Assembly (NCBI RefSeq): GCF_900631955.1
Contig: NZ_UZWD01000025.1
Span: 1 to 64,000 of the forward strand
DNA: 64,000 bases
Direction of reading: 5' to 3'
Source of the DNA: Devosia equisanguinis
Lineage (GTDB): Bacteria; Pseudomonadota; Alphaproteobacteria; Rhizobiales; Devosiaceae
Position 1 is the stretch's first letter; each line of letters opens with the position of its first letter. Positions 1 to 7,361 of this stretch are shown piece by piece. A program made the position numbers and the translations under genes. Under the pieces are notes generated by a model. The model searched no databases. It was not told the origin of the DNA and saw only the letters and a program-made list of their open reading frames with translations.

Positions 1-64
1 GGCCAGAGGTTTTCGGCCGGGGCCGCTAACCTTGGAGGGGGCGGGTCACCACGAACCCGCCGTT
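1..64 (-). ncRNA. Partial fourth unit of the small-RNA array
   Basis: The minus strand downstream of a sigma70-like promoter (-35 at 94-99, -10 at 71-76) should be transcribed from about position 64 and leaves the window. The transcript would fold a GGCGGGT/ACCCGCC stem (40-46 with 55-61), followed directly by CCCCCTCC, a weaker version of the anti-Shine-Dalgarno loops seen in the next units. A second dyad (7-11 with 28-32) follows. No terminator is visible inside the window. It belongs to the array by promoter architecture; that it is the same RNA family is inference. Confidence 0.4.
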
Positions 65-70
65 GAATGC

Positions 71-126
71 AGTATCTGCGAGCGGCAGGCGGACCACAAA
101 CGCTCAATGGGAAGTGCTGCCATGCA
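71..126 (-). promoter_or_regulatory. Promoter of the partial fourth sRNA unit with upstream box
   Basis: Reading the minus strand: TTGTGG (94-99), a 17-bp spacer, then GATACT (71-76). Exactly 12 bp upstream of the -35 lies a 15-bp box (112-126) matching 9 of 15 positions of the box at the next two units. The conserved part is TGCAT. The fixed spacing is the main support. Confidence 0.45.
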
Positions 127-160
127 GAAACGCTGGGCAGGAAAACCAGGATTGGCGCGC

Positions 161-191
161 AAAAAAAGAGGCTCCAACCGAAGTTGGAGCC
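161..191 (-). terminator. Terminator of sRNA unit A
   Basis: On the minus strand a 9-bp stem GGCTCCAAC/GTTGGAGCC closes on a TTCG tetraloop, followed by CTC and seven T (161-167). This is a canonical intrinsic terminator. Confidence 0.85.
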
Positions 192-355
192 TGATGATAG
201 GGCCGAAGCCAAATCTAAAGTGTGGCCCGACGCAAGGGAGGAGGATTTGCGTCCGACCGGGTGGGCCCTGGCCGAGGGAGGAGGATACGGCCAAAACCCG
301 GTGTCGAGTAACGCGGGTCCGAGGGAGGAGGATACGGAGCGGCGTCGCGTCGACA
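161..355 (-). ncRNA. sRNA unit A, anti-Shine-Dalgarno (alpha-r14/cuckoo-like)
   Basis: A predicted transcript of about 195 nt on the minus strand, starting near 355. It has three stem-loops, each showing CCUCCUCCC in the loop: stems GACGCAA/TTGCGTC near 229-253, TGGCCG/CGGCCA near 269-293 and TCCG/CGGA near 317-338. It ends in a UUCG-capped terminator (170-191) with seven U. No convincing protein is encoded. Repeated CCUCC loops, complementary to ribosome binding sites, are the mark of the alphaproteobacterial alpha-r14 (NfeR1) and cuckoo (CcsR) small RNAs, which act by antisense pairing at mRNA Shine-Dalgarno regions. The terminator-proximal 65 nt are almost identical to unit B, pointing to duplication. 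Exact ends are inferred. Confidence 0.75.
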
Positions 356-361
356 AGGACG

Positions 362-417
362 AATATAGGTTTTGACCGTTTGGTCAGCAATGCATGAGTG
401 GTCATGCCAGCTATGCA
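362..417 (-). promoter_or_regulatory. Promoter of sRNA unit A with conserved upstream box
   Basis: On the minus strand: TTGCTG (385-390), 17-bp spacer, TATATT (362-367). The box TGCATAGCTGGCATG (403-417) lies exactly 12 bp upstream of the -35, so its centre is near -57. The T-N11-A spacing inside the box and this position fit an activator site of the LysR type; a VtlR/LsrB-type gene lies at 2482-3375. Which protein binds is inference. Confidence 0.7.
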
Positions 418-508
418 TTAGGCACAGCGACATTCTGTCCATTTTCGGGGCAAGCCGACAGCTTGGTGACAGGATTGGTTCGGCGAAAATGTGCGCGGGC
501 GATCGGGC

Positions 509-539
509 AAAAAAAGAGGCCCCAACCGAAGTTGGGGCC
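509..539 (-). terminator. Terminator of sRNA unit B
   Basis: Minus-strand stem GGCCCCAAC/GTTGGGGCC with a TTCG loop and seven T. Relative to the unit A terminator the stem carries a compensatory T-to-C/A-to-G pair change. Confidence 0.85.
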
Positions 540-703
540 TGATGATAGGGCCGAAGCCAAATCGAAAGTGGGGCAGAGAGCAAGGGAGGAGGATATGCGC
601 TCTGCCATGAGCCTTGGATCCAGGGAGGAGGAGAGGATCCGCAGCTCGGTGTCGCGATACGGGGTCCGAAGGGAGGAGGAGTTTCGGAGCGCGCCTCAGC
701 GAC
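509..703 (-). ncRNA. sRNA unit B, anti-Shine-Dalgarno (alpha-r14/cuckoo-like)
   Basis: Same architecture and almost the same length as unit A. Three stem-loops on the minus strand carry CCUCCUCCC loops: stem GGCAGAG/CTCTGCC around 573-606, GGATCC/GGATCC around 617-640, and TCCGAA/TTCGGA around 665-688. They are followed by a terminator with a TTCG loop (518-539) and a T-tract (509-515). The stems differ in sequence from unit A but the loops are conserved, which argues for selection on the loops. The start near 703 is inferred from the -10 at 710-715. Confidence 0.75.
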
Positions 704-709
704 AAATGC

Positions 710-765
710 AATATGAACTCTACCGGATCGGTAGGCAATGCAACGCCTGACATGCCAGCTATGCA
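710..765 (-). promoter_or_regulatory. Promoter of sRNA unit B with conserved upstream box
   Basis: On the minus strand: TTGCCT (733-738), 17-bp spacer, CATATT (710-715). The box at 751-765 is identical over 15 bp to that of unit A and again lies exactly 12 bp upstream of the -35. Confidence 0.7.
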
Positions 766-784
766 TTTTCGGAAGGGAGTGAAC

Positions 785-820
785 AAAAAATAAGGCTCCG
801 CTCGAGGGGAGAGCGGAGCC
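785..820 (-). terminator. Terminator of sRNA unit C
   Basis: A 10-bp GC-rich stem (794-803 with 811-820) on the minus strand is followed by TTATTTTTT. Confidence 0.8.
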
Positions 821-897
821 CTGAAGGGTGCGAGCGCGAAGCTCGCTAGGAGGGAACGCAGCGGAAGCAAGGGAGGGAGGAGAAACATCCGCTGTGT
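785..897 (-). ncRNA. sRNA unit C, shorter anti-Shine-Dalgarno RNA
   Basis: A predicted minus-strand transcript of about 113 nt. The first hairpin (CAGCGGA/TCCGCTG, 859-865 with 888-894) displays CTCCTCCCTCCC in its loop. A second CCCTCC lies single-stranded next to a GCGAGC/GCTCGC hairpin. The terminator stem is GGCTCCGCTC/GAGCGGAGCC (794-820) with a T-rich tail. It is the shortest and most divergent complete unit but shares promoter layout and loop motif with units A and B. Confidence 0.65.
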
Positions 898-903
898 GAT
901 GCC

Positions 904-959
904 GATATAGGCAGACCCGCGGTGCCTGCCAACCCGGGAGCTGACATGTCAGCCATGCG
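904..959 (-). promoter_or_regulatory. Promoter of sRNA unit C with conserved upstream box
   Basis: On the minus strand: TTGGCA (927-932), 17-bp spacer, TATATC (904-909). The box at 945-959 matches 12 of 15 positions of the A/B box and lies at the same 12-bp distance. The stretch from here to the coding region at 1082 shows nothing else. Confidence 0.65.
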
Positions 960-1081
960 CGGATTGCGTGGCTCGGGAAATTCGATAATGAAATCAAAGA
1001 ATCGGAGCTGTTTTGGGGTGGGCGATTGTCGAAGAAATCGCCCAATTTGAGGGCTTTGCGCCTGTTCTTTCGCCGTTCTGC

Positions 1082-1585
1082 CTATTTGTGGCCCTCGAAA
1101 GCCGAGGCCAGCGCCTGGCGCATTGTGGAGTCGGTGAACTGGATGTCGTCGAGGCGCCAGATCGGCGGTTTTCCCGTTTCCACCACCACCGGCACCAGCA
1201 GCAGGCGGTCGGTATAGTCGGCGCCAGGGCTGTCGGCAAAGCGATGGCCGATGGGCACCACGGTCCTGCTCTCGTCGCCTTTGGGGACGCCGACTTCGCA
1301 GCCATCGGCATGATCGGTCCAGCTCGACCAGGGCACGCCATCGCCCAGCGGCGGCTTTTCGTCCGGCGCAGCGGCCTGGATGGCGTCGCTGCGTTGCTGG
1401 GCATCGGCGATGGTGGCGGCGAGATCGGGCGTGAGCAGGGGCACGATGGGGCTCATGTCACCGGCAATGGCGGCGGTGCAAAAGATTGCGCCGATATCGA
1501 GCGGGGTAGGGGCTGTTTCTGCGGCCATGAGCGGCAGACTGGCGGCTGCGAGCATGGACAAAGAAGCGGCGGCTTGGCGGAGCAT
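1082..1585 (-). CDS. Exported protein of unknown function
   Basis: 167 aa with an N-terminal signal peptide (hydrophobic stretch ending in LPLMAAE, so cleavage near residue 22). The mature part has two Cys (IFCTAA and GCEVGV) and no domain I recognise. I chose the ATG at 1585 because the signal peptide begins there and AGGA lies just upstream; a longer in-frame extension has no signal-peptide character. It starts 31 nt after the HAD hydrolase stop, so the two are probably co-transcribed. Confidence 0.7.
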   Translation of the reverse strand: MLRQAAASLSMLAAASLPLMAAETAPTPLDIGAIFCTAAIAGDMSPIVPLLTPDLAATIADAQQRSDAIQAAAPDEKPPLGDGVPWSSWTDHADGCEVGVPKGDESRTVVPIGHRFADSPGADYTDRLLLVPVVVETGKPPIWRLDDIQFTDSTMRQALASAFEGHK

Positions 1586-1616
1586 GGAACAGTCCTCGCT
1601 GTGATTGCAGGACAGT

Positions 1617-2324
1617 TTATGGCATGGCCTCGAACCTGGCGAGAGCGGCGGAGACTTCGCCCATATGGGCCACGCGTCGATAGCGAGGATGATCGAGCGG
1701 CTCGTCGGCCTGCTCATAGGCCCAGGTGAGGTCGTGGGGGACATAGATAGCAAAGGCGCCGGCCTCAAGCGCCGGCACTATGTCGGAGCGCAGGGAATTG
1801 CCGACCATCACCGTGTGGTCGGGGCCCTCGGTATGGCGCTGGAAGACGCGTTCATAGGTGGATCGGGATTTGTCGGCGACGATCTCGATCGCCGCGAAAT
1901 AGTCGGCTAGGCCCGAGGCGGCCAGTTTGCGCTCCTGGTCGAAGACATCGCCCTTGGTGACGAGGATCAGCCGATAGCGGGCTTCCAGCGTCTTCAGCGC
2001 CTGATCGACATGGGGCAGGGTTTCGATGGGAAAGTTGAGGAGCTCGCGGCCGGCGGCGAGGATTTCGGCGATGACCGTTCCAGGGACGCGGTGGTCTGTG
2101 ACCTCGAGGGCGGTTTCGACCATGGACAGGGCAAAGCCTTTGGCGCCGAAGCCATAAAAGCGCAGGTTGCGCGTCACCGCATCGATCAGCCGTTGGTTGA
2201 GATCTGGAATGTCGGTGTACTCAGCGAGCAGATCGGCGAAGCGCTGCTGGGTGAGGCGGAAGAAATGCTCGTTCTGCCAGAGCGTGTCGTCGGCATCGAG
2301 GGCGACGGTGGTGATACGGGGCAT
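1617..2324 (-). CDS. HAD-superfamily hydrolase
   Basis: 235 aa. Motif I is DADDT (residues 10-14, nucleophile Asp10, acid/base Asp12). Motif II is in LVTKGD and motif III in GNSLRSDIVPALEAG, where the acidic residue holds Mg2+. A helical cap lies between motifs I and II (subclass I, like YjjG nucleotidase or phosphoglycolate-phosphatase relatives). The substrate cannot be read from sequence. It heads a likely two-gene unit with the exported protein at 1082-1585. Confidence 0.85.
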   Translation of the reverse strand: MPRITTVALDADDTLWQNEHFFRLTQQRFADLLAEYTDIPDLNQRLIDAVTRNLRFYGFGAKGFALSMVETALEVTDHRVPGTVIAEILAAGRELLNFPIETLPHVDQALKTLEARYRLILVTKGDVFDQERKLAASGLADYFAAIEIVADKSRSTYERVFQRHTEGPDHTVMVGNSLRSDIVPALEAGAFAIYVPHDLTWAYEQADEPLDHPRYRRVAHMGEVSAALARFEAMP

Positions 2325-2374
2325 TTAGGCTCCGGCTGACGTAAAAACCCAGGCACAATCTGCCGCGTCGAGTG

Positions 2375-2397
2375 GCCCTCGGATCAAGTCCGAGGGC
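2375..2397. repeat. Intergenic palindrome CCTCGGA-TCAAG-TCCGAGG type
   Basis: A 23-bp near-perfect inverted repeat (GCCCTCGGA ... TCCGAGGGC) between two minus-strand genes. A related palindrome lies at 40261-40281. Such sequences are common dispersed intergenic repeats in Alphaproteobacteria. There is no T-tract, so a terminator role is uncertain. Confidence 0.5.
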
Positions 2398-2481
2398 GGC
2401 GCGGTGGGTGTGACGGGCGCCGAGATGGGCATGGCGAGCGTAGCGCCGGTTATCGCGCTGCGCGTCGCTGGTGTCCGAGGG

Positions 2482-3375
2482 TCAGAACGACCACTCGCGG
2501 GCCTTGGAGACGAGGAAGTCGCGGAAGACGCCAACGCGCTTGGAGTTCTTGAGGGCGGGTGGATAGACGAAATAGGCCTCGTAGGCGGGCAGTTCGATTT
2601 CCGGGAGAACCTGGACCAGACCGTCTTCCTTTTCCGTCACATAGGCGGGCAGCATGGCGATGCCGATGCCAGCGCGGGCGGCCTGCATCATGCCGTAGAT
2701 GGCGTTGACCTTGAGCACGGCGCGGCGCGGGCTGGAATCGGAGCGGCCCATGCGCTCGAGATAGTTGATGTCGCCGAGATAGGAGGGGACCGGTTCGCCA
2801 AAGGAGATGATGCGGTGATTGTCCAGATCCTCGGCCGAGGACGGCATGCCGTGTTCGTCGATATAGGAATTGCTGGCATAAAAGTGGTTATGCACCGTGA
2901 ACAGCTTGCGCTGGATCATTTCCGACTGATTGGGGCGGTGCAGGCGGATGGCCACGTCAGCCTCGCGCATGGCCAGGTCGAGCTCGGCATCGTTGAGGCG
3001 GATTTCGAGCTGGATCAGTGGATAGAGTTTCAAAAACTCGTCGAGGCGCGAGCTGAGCCAGGTGGAGCCGATACCCACCGTGGTGGTGACAATCAGCGGG
3101 CCGGTGGGGACGTCCTGGCTTTCGGACATCTGGGTTTCGACCTGCTGCAGTTCCCAATGCATCCGGTGGGCGGTGCGGAACAGCTGTTCGCCGACTTCGG
3201 TGAGGACCAGTCCGCGGGCATGGCGGATGAAGAGTTTCAGCCCCAGATCGTCTTCGAGCGCCGAAATCTGGCGGCTGACGGCCGACTGGCTCATGCCCAG
3301 CTTTTCGGCGGCGTGGGTGAAACTGCCCGACTCGGCGGCGGTATGGAAAATCCGGAGCTTGTCCCAGTCGAGCAT
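2482..3375 (-). CDS. lsrB: LysR-type transcriptional regulator, VtlR/LsrB-like
   Basis: 297 aa. The winged HTH spans residues 4-61, with the LysR signature in SFTHAAEKLGMSQSAVSR; the effector-binding domain is residues 90-295. The opening MLDWDKLRIFH and RHARGLVLTE match the rhizobial LsrB / Brucella VtlR type, which regulates small RNAs, DUF1127-type small genes, envelope and redox functions. The neighbour is trxB, 114 nt upstream on the same strand, as in rhizobia. The start ATG at 3375 was chosen because the family begins MLDWDKLR; an upstream extension has no domain. The protein contains no cysteine, unlike the redox-sensing LsrB of Sinorhizobium, so a thiol switch is excluded here. It is the best local candidate to bind the boxes of the sRNA array. 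Confidence 0.85.
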   Translation of the reverse strand: MLDWDKLRIFHTAAESGSFTHAAEKLGMSQSAVSRQISALEDDLGLKLFIRHARGLVLTEVGEQLFRTAHRMHWELQQVETQMSESQDVPTGPLIVTTTVGIGSTWLSSRLDEFLKLYPLIQLEIRLNDAELDLAMREADVAIRLHRPNQSEMIQRKLFTVHNHFYASNSYIDEHGMPSSAEDLDNHRIISFGEPVPSYLGDINYLERMGRSDSSPRRAVLKVNAIYGMMQAARAGIGIAMLPAYVTEKEDGLVQVLPEIELPAYEAYFVYPPALKNSKRVGVFRDFLVSKAREWSF

Positions 3376-3489
3376 TGTTGACGCTTTCTTTTCTCGTTGA
3401 TCAGCCAGGCCGAGCCATGCCACCGGCCTTAGGCGACCGGCGGGAAGAAATTGTGACAACCGAGGCGATTATCGCGGACATTTCGATGC

Positions 3490-4440
3490 CTATTCCGCCG
3501 CCTCGGCCAGTTCATGTTCGGCCAGGTAACGCTCGGCATCGAGCGCAGCCATGCAGCCCATGCCGGCCGCAGTTACGGCCTGGCGATAGACGTCGTCGGT
3601 AACGTCACCGGCGGCGAAGACGCCCGGAATATTGGTGTGGGTCGTGCCCGGCTTTACCTGAAGATAGCCACCGGGCTTCATGTCGAGCTTGCCCGAGAAG
3701 ACCGAGGTGGCGGGAGCATGGCCAATGGCCACGAAGACGCCGTCGATCGGCTGCTCGTAGACTTCGCCGGAGAGGCGATTTTTTAGGGTAACGGTATTGA
3801 CCGAGGGGGGCATCGGCGCGCCGCCGACCTCGACCACTTCGGTGTTCCAACGAACTTCGATCTTGGGGTTCTTGAACAGGCGGTCCTGCAAAATGCGCTC
3901 GGCGCGGAATTCGTCGCGGCGATGCACGACGATGACCTTTTCGGCGAAATTGGTGAGGAACAGAGCCTCCTCGACCGCAGTATTGCCGCCGCCGACCACC
4001 AGCACCTGCTTGCCGCGATAGAAGAAGCCATCGCAGGTCGCACAGGCGGAGACGCCAAAGCCCTGGAATTTCTGCTCGGAGGGCAGCCCCAGCCACTTGG
4101 CCTGGGCTCCGGTGGCGATGATGACGCTGTCGGCCGTGTAGGTGTCGCCGCTATCGCCGGTCAAAACGAAGGGACGGCGGTCGAAGTCGACATGGGTGAT
4201 GATGTCGTTGACGATGCGCGTGCCGACATGCTCGGCCTGCGCCTTCATCTGATCCATGAGCCAGGGGCCCTGGATCACATCGGCAAAGCCGGGATAGTTT
4301 TCCACGTCGGTGGTGATGGTGAGCTGGCCGCCGGGCTGCAGGCCCTGGATCATCAAGGGTTCGAGCATGGCGCGTGCGGCATAGATGGCCGCAGTATAGC
4401 CGGCCGGGCCGGAGCCAATGATGACGACTTTCGCGTGCAT
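3490..4440 (-). CDS. trxB: Thioredoxin reductase (NADPH)
   Basis: 316 aa, normal length for the low-Mr enzyme that passes electrons from NADPH via FAD to thioredoxin. The FAD site is GSGPAG at residues 9-14. The redox pair is C133-A-T-C136 in ACATCDG. The NADPH site is GGGNTA near 154, and the C-terminal FAD motif is GVFAAGDVTDD. It lies between greA and the VtlR/LsrB gene on the same strand, the rhizobial order. Cytoplasmic. Confidence 0.97.
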   Translation of the reverse strand: MHAKVVIIGSGPAGYTAAIYAARAMLEPLMIQGLQPGGQLTITTDVENYPGFADVIQGPWLMDQMKAQAEHVGTRIVNDIITHVDFDRRPFVLTGDSGDTYTADSVIIATGAQAKWLGLPSEQKFQGFGVSACATCDGFFYRGKQVLVVGGGNTAVEEALFLTNFAEKVIVVHRRDEFRAERILQDRLFKNPKIEVRWNTEVVEVGGAPMPPSVNTVTLKNRLSGEVYEQPIDGVFVAIGHAPATSVFSGKLDMKPGGYLQVKPGTTHTNIPGVFAAGDVTDDVYRQAVTAAGMGCMAALDAERYLAEHELAEAAE

Positions 4441-4519
4441 CGCGACGCTTCTCCAAATGACAGGAATGCTCCCTCGCCCTCTAGTTAAGGGTCGAAGCGG
4501 GATGGTTTCAAGGCAAACT

Positions 4520-4550
4520 CACTCCCGCGCGACAGAACCACGCGGGAGTG
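4520..4550 (-). terminator. Hairpin downstream of greA
   Basis: A 10-bp stem CACTCCCGCG/CGCGGGAGTG with an 11-nt loop lies between greA and trxB. The minus-strand side lacks a strong T-tract, so it may be a weak terminator or processing site. Confidence 0.45.
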
Positions 4551-4596
4551 TACAGAAAAATCACAGGATCGGGCTGGGATGCCTAGGAAATGGGCA

Positions 4597-5070
4597 TCAG
4601 ATGAACTGGATCTTGACGATCTCATAGCTGCGCGAGCCACCCGGGGCTGCGACTTCGAACGAATCGCCTTCTTCCTTGCCGATCATGGCGCGGGCGATGG
4701 GCGAGGAAATCGAGATGCGGCCGGCCGAGGCATCGGCTTCCGGATCGCCAACGATCTGGTAGATCTTTTCTTCCTCGGTGTCCTCGTCGACAAAGGTGAC
4801 GGTCGCACCGAACTTGACCTTGTCACCGCTTAGCTTGGTGACATCGATGATGTCGGCGAGCGCCAGAATGGTCTCGAGCTCCTTGATGCGACCTTCGTTG
4901 AGGCTCTGCTGCTCCTTGGCGGCAGAATATTCAGCGTTTTCCGAGAGGTCGCCATGGGCGCGCGCTTCGGCAATGGCGTCGATGATGCGGCGGCGCTCAT
5001 TGGCAGTGCGGTGATCGAACTCCGCGGAAAGGGCCTTGTGCCCCTGAACCGTCATCGGAATCTTGTCCAT
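4597..5070 (-). CDS. greA: Transcription elongation factor GreA
   Basis: 157 aa, the usual size. The N-terminal coiled coil (residues 1-75) has the acidic tip region [15 protein letters not shown], which enters the RNA polymerase secondary channel to trigger cleavage of backtracked RNA. The C-terminal FKBP-like domain contains [27 protein letters not shown] sequence. The start ATG at 5070 is preceded by GGAGG (minus strand). The upstream gap to 5353 holds no gene and presumably the greA promoter. Confidence 0.97.
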   Translation of the reverse strand: MDKIPMTVQGHKALSAEFDHRTANERRRIIDAIAEARAHGDLSENAEYSAAKEQQSLNEGRIKELETILALADIIDVTKLSGDKVKFGATVTFVDEDTEEEKIYQIVGDPEADASAGRISISSPIARAMIGKEEGDSFEVAAPGGSRSYEIVKIQFI

Positions 5071-5353
5071 AATCGTCTCGCCTCCATTCGCGTCGGCAAA
5101 ATAAACCGGCGCGCAGGGCTGGTTCCTTACGGAGGCCGCGGCGCGCCATTAAAATGATAAGGCCGGTCGCAACCGGCGTGCTGCATCTCCGCCAAACTGC
5201 GTTCGGCCACGGCTTCACGACAAGTTTTCCAAGAGATGTGATGCAACTTGCCCGGCTCATGCGTTTCGGTCAAGTCAGTGTGGGGGCGGAGCCCAGCTCC
5301 TCTCCCCGTCAATTCAATAGTTTCGCACAACCATTGCAGGTGACACCCAGTCC

Positions 5354-6502
5354 ATGACCAGATTTTCTTCAGCCACACTCGCTTTTCCCGCTCTCAGCCT
5401 GATGCTGGCTTCAGGGCCCGCCATGGCACAAACCGTTATCGACAGCAGCGCCGGCATGGTTGCGGCCACTGTTCTTGCCGAAGGGCTGGAGCATCCATGG
5501 GCATTGGCCATTCTGCCAGATGGGCGGTTTCTCGTGACCGAGCGCAGCGGGCAGTTGCTGGTGGTCAAGGATGGACGCTCTTTTGCCGTGGATGGTGTGC
5601 CCAATGTGGTGGATCGCGACCAGGGTGGGCTCTTGGATGTGGCGCTGGCGCCGGATTTTGAGAGCAGCGGACGCATCTATCTGACCTTTGCCGAGCCGGC
5701 GGAAGATGCCGGGTTGCAGCGCGGCGCCGGCACGGCCGTGATGGCGGCGCGGCTGGTGCTGGAGGAGGGCGCGGGGCGGCTGGAAGATCAGAACGTCATT
5801 TTCCGCATGAACAATTTCAACAATTCGACCCGCCATTTCGGCTCGCGTCTTGCGGTGGCCAAGGACGGCACCCTGTTCGTGACGCTGGGCGATCGCGGCG
5901 ACATGGATCGGGCGCAGGATCCGCAGGACCTCGCCGGCGGGGTGGTCCGCATCGCTGCCGATGGCTCGGTGCCGGCCGATAATCCGCAGGTCGAGGGCTG
6001 GCGCCCCGAATTCTGGAGCATCGGCCATCGCAACCAGCAGGGCGCGACGCTACGGCCATCTGATGGGGCCTTGTTCACTGTCGAGCACGGCGCCCAAGGC
6101 GGCGACGAGGTCAATCTGGTGCAGGCCGGGCGCAATTATGGCTGGCCGGTGATCACCTATGGGCGGGACTATTCGGGCCTGGCTATCGGCAAGGGCACTG
6201 AGGCGGAGGGGATGGAACAGCCGCTGCACTATTGGGACCCCTCGATTTCCCCCTCGGGGCTGGATTTCTACGAAGGCGAACTTTTCCCGGCCTGGCAGGG
6301 CGACCTGTTGAGCGGTGGCCTCAGCGGGCAGGTGCTGGTGCGGCTCGATGTCGAGGGTGACACCATCGTCGGCGAGGAGAGGCTGTTCGAACAGCAATTG
6401 GGCCGTGTGCGTGACGTGCGCGTGGGACCCGATGGAGCCATCTACCTGCTGACGGATGACAGCAACGGAAAACTCCTTCGCTTGGCGCCAGAGGGGAAAT
6501 AG
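5354..6502 (+). CDS. Periplasmic PQQ-dependent sugar dehydrogenase-like protein
   Basis: 382 aa with a signal peptide (cleavage after PAMAQ, residue 26). The mature part is a six-bladed beta-propeller of the soluble aldose/glucose dehydrogenase family (GSDH, YliI-like): EHPWALAILPDGRFLVTER near residue 46, DRGDMDRAQDPQDLAGGVVR in the middle, GHRNQQG (catalytic-type His) near 224 and EHGAQGGDEVN. Such enzymes oxidise aldoses at the periplasmic face with PQQ. No pqq biosynthesis genes are seen here, so the cofactor source is unknown. Single gene; substrate not determinable. Confidence 0.88.
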   Translation: MTRFSSATLAFPALSLMLASGPAMAQTVIDSSAGMVAATVLAEGLEHPWALAILPDGRFLVTERSGQLLVVKDGRSFAVDGVPNVVDRDQGGLLDVALAPDFESSGRIYLTFAEPAEDAGLQRGAGTAVMAARLVLEEGAGRLEDQNVIFRMNNFNNSTRHFGSRLAVAKDGTLFVTLGDRGDMDRAQDPQDLAGGVVRIAADGSVPADNPQVEGWRPEFWSIGHRNQQGATLRPSDGALFTVEHGAQGGDEVNLVQAGRNYGWPVITYGRDYSGLAIGKGTEAEGMEQPLHYWDPSISPSGLDFYEGELFPAWQGDLLSGGLSGQVLVRLDVEGDTIVGEERLFEQQLGRVRDVRVGPDGAIYLLTDDSNGKLLRLAPEGK

Positions 6503-6650
6503 GGCGCATCCGAAGCACAATAGCTTAGTGCTTTGCCTTGAGATCGTGGTGTTCCGGGAGGCCCTCGGGCAAGCCCCAGCAGCGGAATTGTGAAGGGGCG
6601 GGGCGTCGGACAAGAGGACGTCCGTCGCCTCACCACCAATCCCAAAGACA

Positions 6651-6680
6651 ATGGGCGCCTCCAGTTTTGGAAGCGCCCAT
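6651..6680 (-). terminator. Terminator of the cold-shock gene
   Basis: An inverted repeat ATGGGCGC-TCC/GGA-GCGCCCAT around a short loop lies just downstream of the cold-shock stop on the minus strand, followed by TGTCTTT. Confidence 0.6.
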
Positions 6681-6705
6681 CGTGATCAGGTCAGAAGCGG
6701 TGAAA

Positions 6706-6915
6706 TCAGCCGGCGACGAGATTGTCGGCGGCAGACTTGCCGGTCCGCTTGTCCTTGACGATTTCGTAGGTGACCTTCTGGCCCTCATCCAGGCCATTGA
6801 GACCGGACCGCTGGACGGCGGAAATGTGGACGAACACGTCGGCCCCACCCTCGTCCGGCTGAATAAAGCCATATCCCTTTTGGCCGTTGAACCACTTAAC
6901 GGTGCCAGTTGCCAT
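6706..6915 (-). CDS. Cold-shock domain protein
   Basis: 69 aa, a single CSD. RNP1 is KGYGFIQP and RNP2 is VFVHIS, the ssDNA/RNA-binding strands. It starts [14 protein letters not shown], so the ATG at 6915 is clear; the extension upstream is not family-like. Members act as RNA chaperones in growth at low temperature or in stress. The long gene-free stretch upstream (to 7361) could hold a structured 5' leader as in other csp genes, but I cannot define one. Confidence 0.95.
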   Translation of the reverse strand: MATGTVKWFNGQKGYGFIQPDEGGADVFVHISAVQRSGLNGLDEGQKVTYEIVKDKRTGKSAADNLVAG

Positions 6916-7361
6916 ATTGCGCGTTCCCTCGTGCAGTCGCTGCTGGTGTGCGGTCCGGGCCATTGCACCTGGCCAGAACCTAAAAGATATCGAAATATCG
7001 GAAGATGTCGTCAGCAATGGCGAATGGCATTCGCGTCTTCAGATCAGTCGGCCGCAATATTCGATCCGATCAGCCTAGCCTGAAACCGAAGCCGCATCAA
7101 TATGCCCCGTATGCACGACGAAACGCCCGGCGGAACAGGCGTTCGGCCAGGCTGATTGAAGCGATATCGCAGGATGCTTCGGTCCGCATTGGGCCGAAAC
7201 AGGCGCACCGGTCAGGGAGGGAACGTTGCGCGCGGATGCCCGACGCGGCGTCGGACATGGCGACAATGATAACCAAGTTCGGCGGTGATGGAAGCACCCT
7301 CGTGAATGCATGACCCGGTTATCCCGAACGCATATGCATTTTTCTTGCGTCGACCCCGGTT
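6916..7361. other. Intergenic region without a supported gene
   Basis: About 446 bp between the divergent cold-shock and methyltransferase genes. Short reading frames on both strands have no family features. It must contain the promoters of both genes. A repeated ATGCAT element occurs near 7305-7340 but I can assign it no role. Confidence 0.5.

Noticed and set aside
1..960. Repeated GGGAGGAGGAT strings on the plus strand as ribosome sites or a CRISPR-like repeat
   Set aside because: No open frame of quality follows them, spacing is irregular (30-60 nt), and each sits in the loop of a minus-strand stem with a terminator beyond, which the sRNA reading explains.
2375..2397. CCTCGGA palindrome as an operator or attachment site
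   Set aside because: Related copies occur elsewhere (40261) in unrelated settings; it looks like a dispersed intergenic repeat.
7005..7313. Possible small genes in the csp-methyltransferase gap
   Set aside because: Frames on both strands are Arg/Ser/Pro-biased, lack ribosome sites and show no family features.
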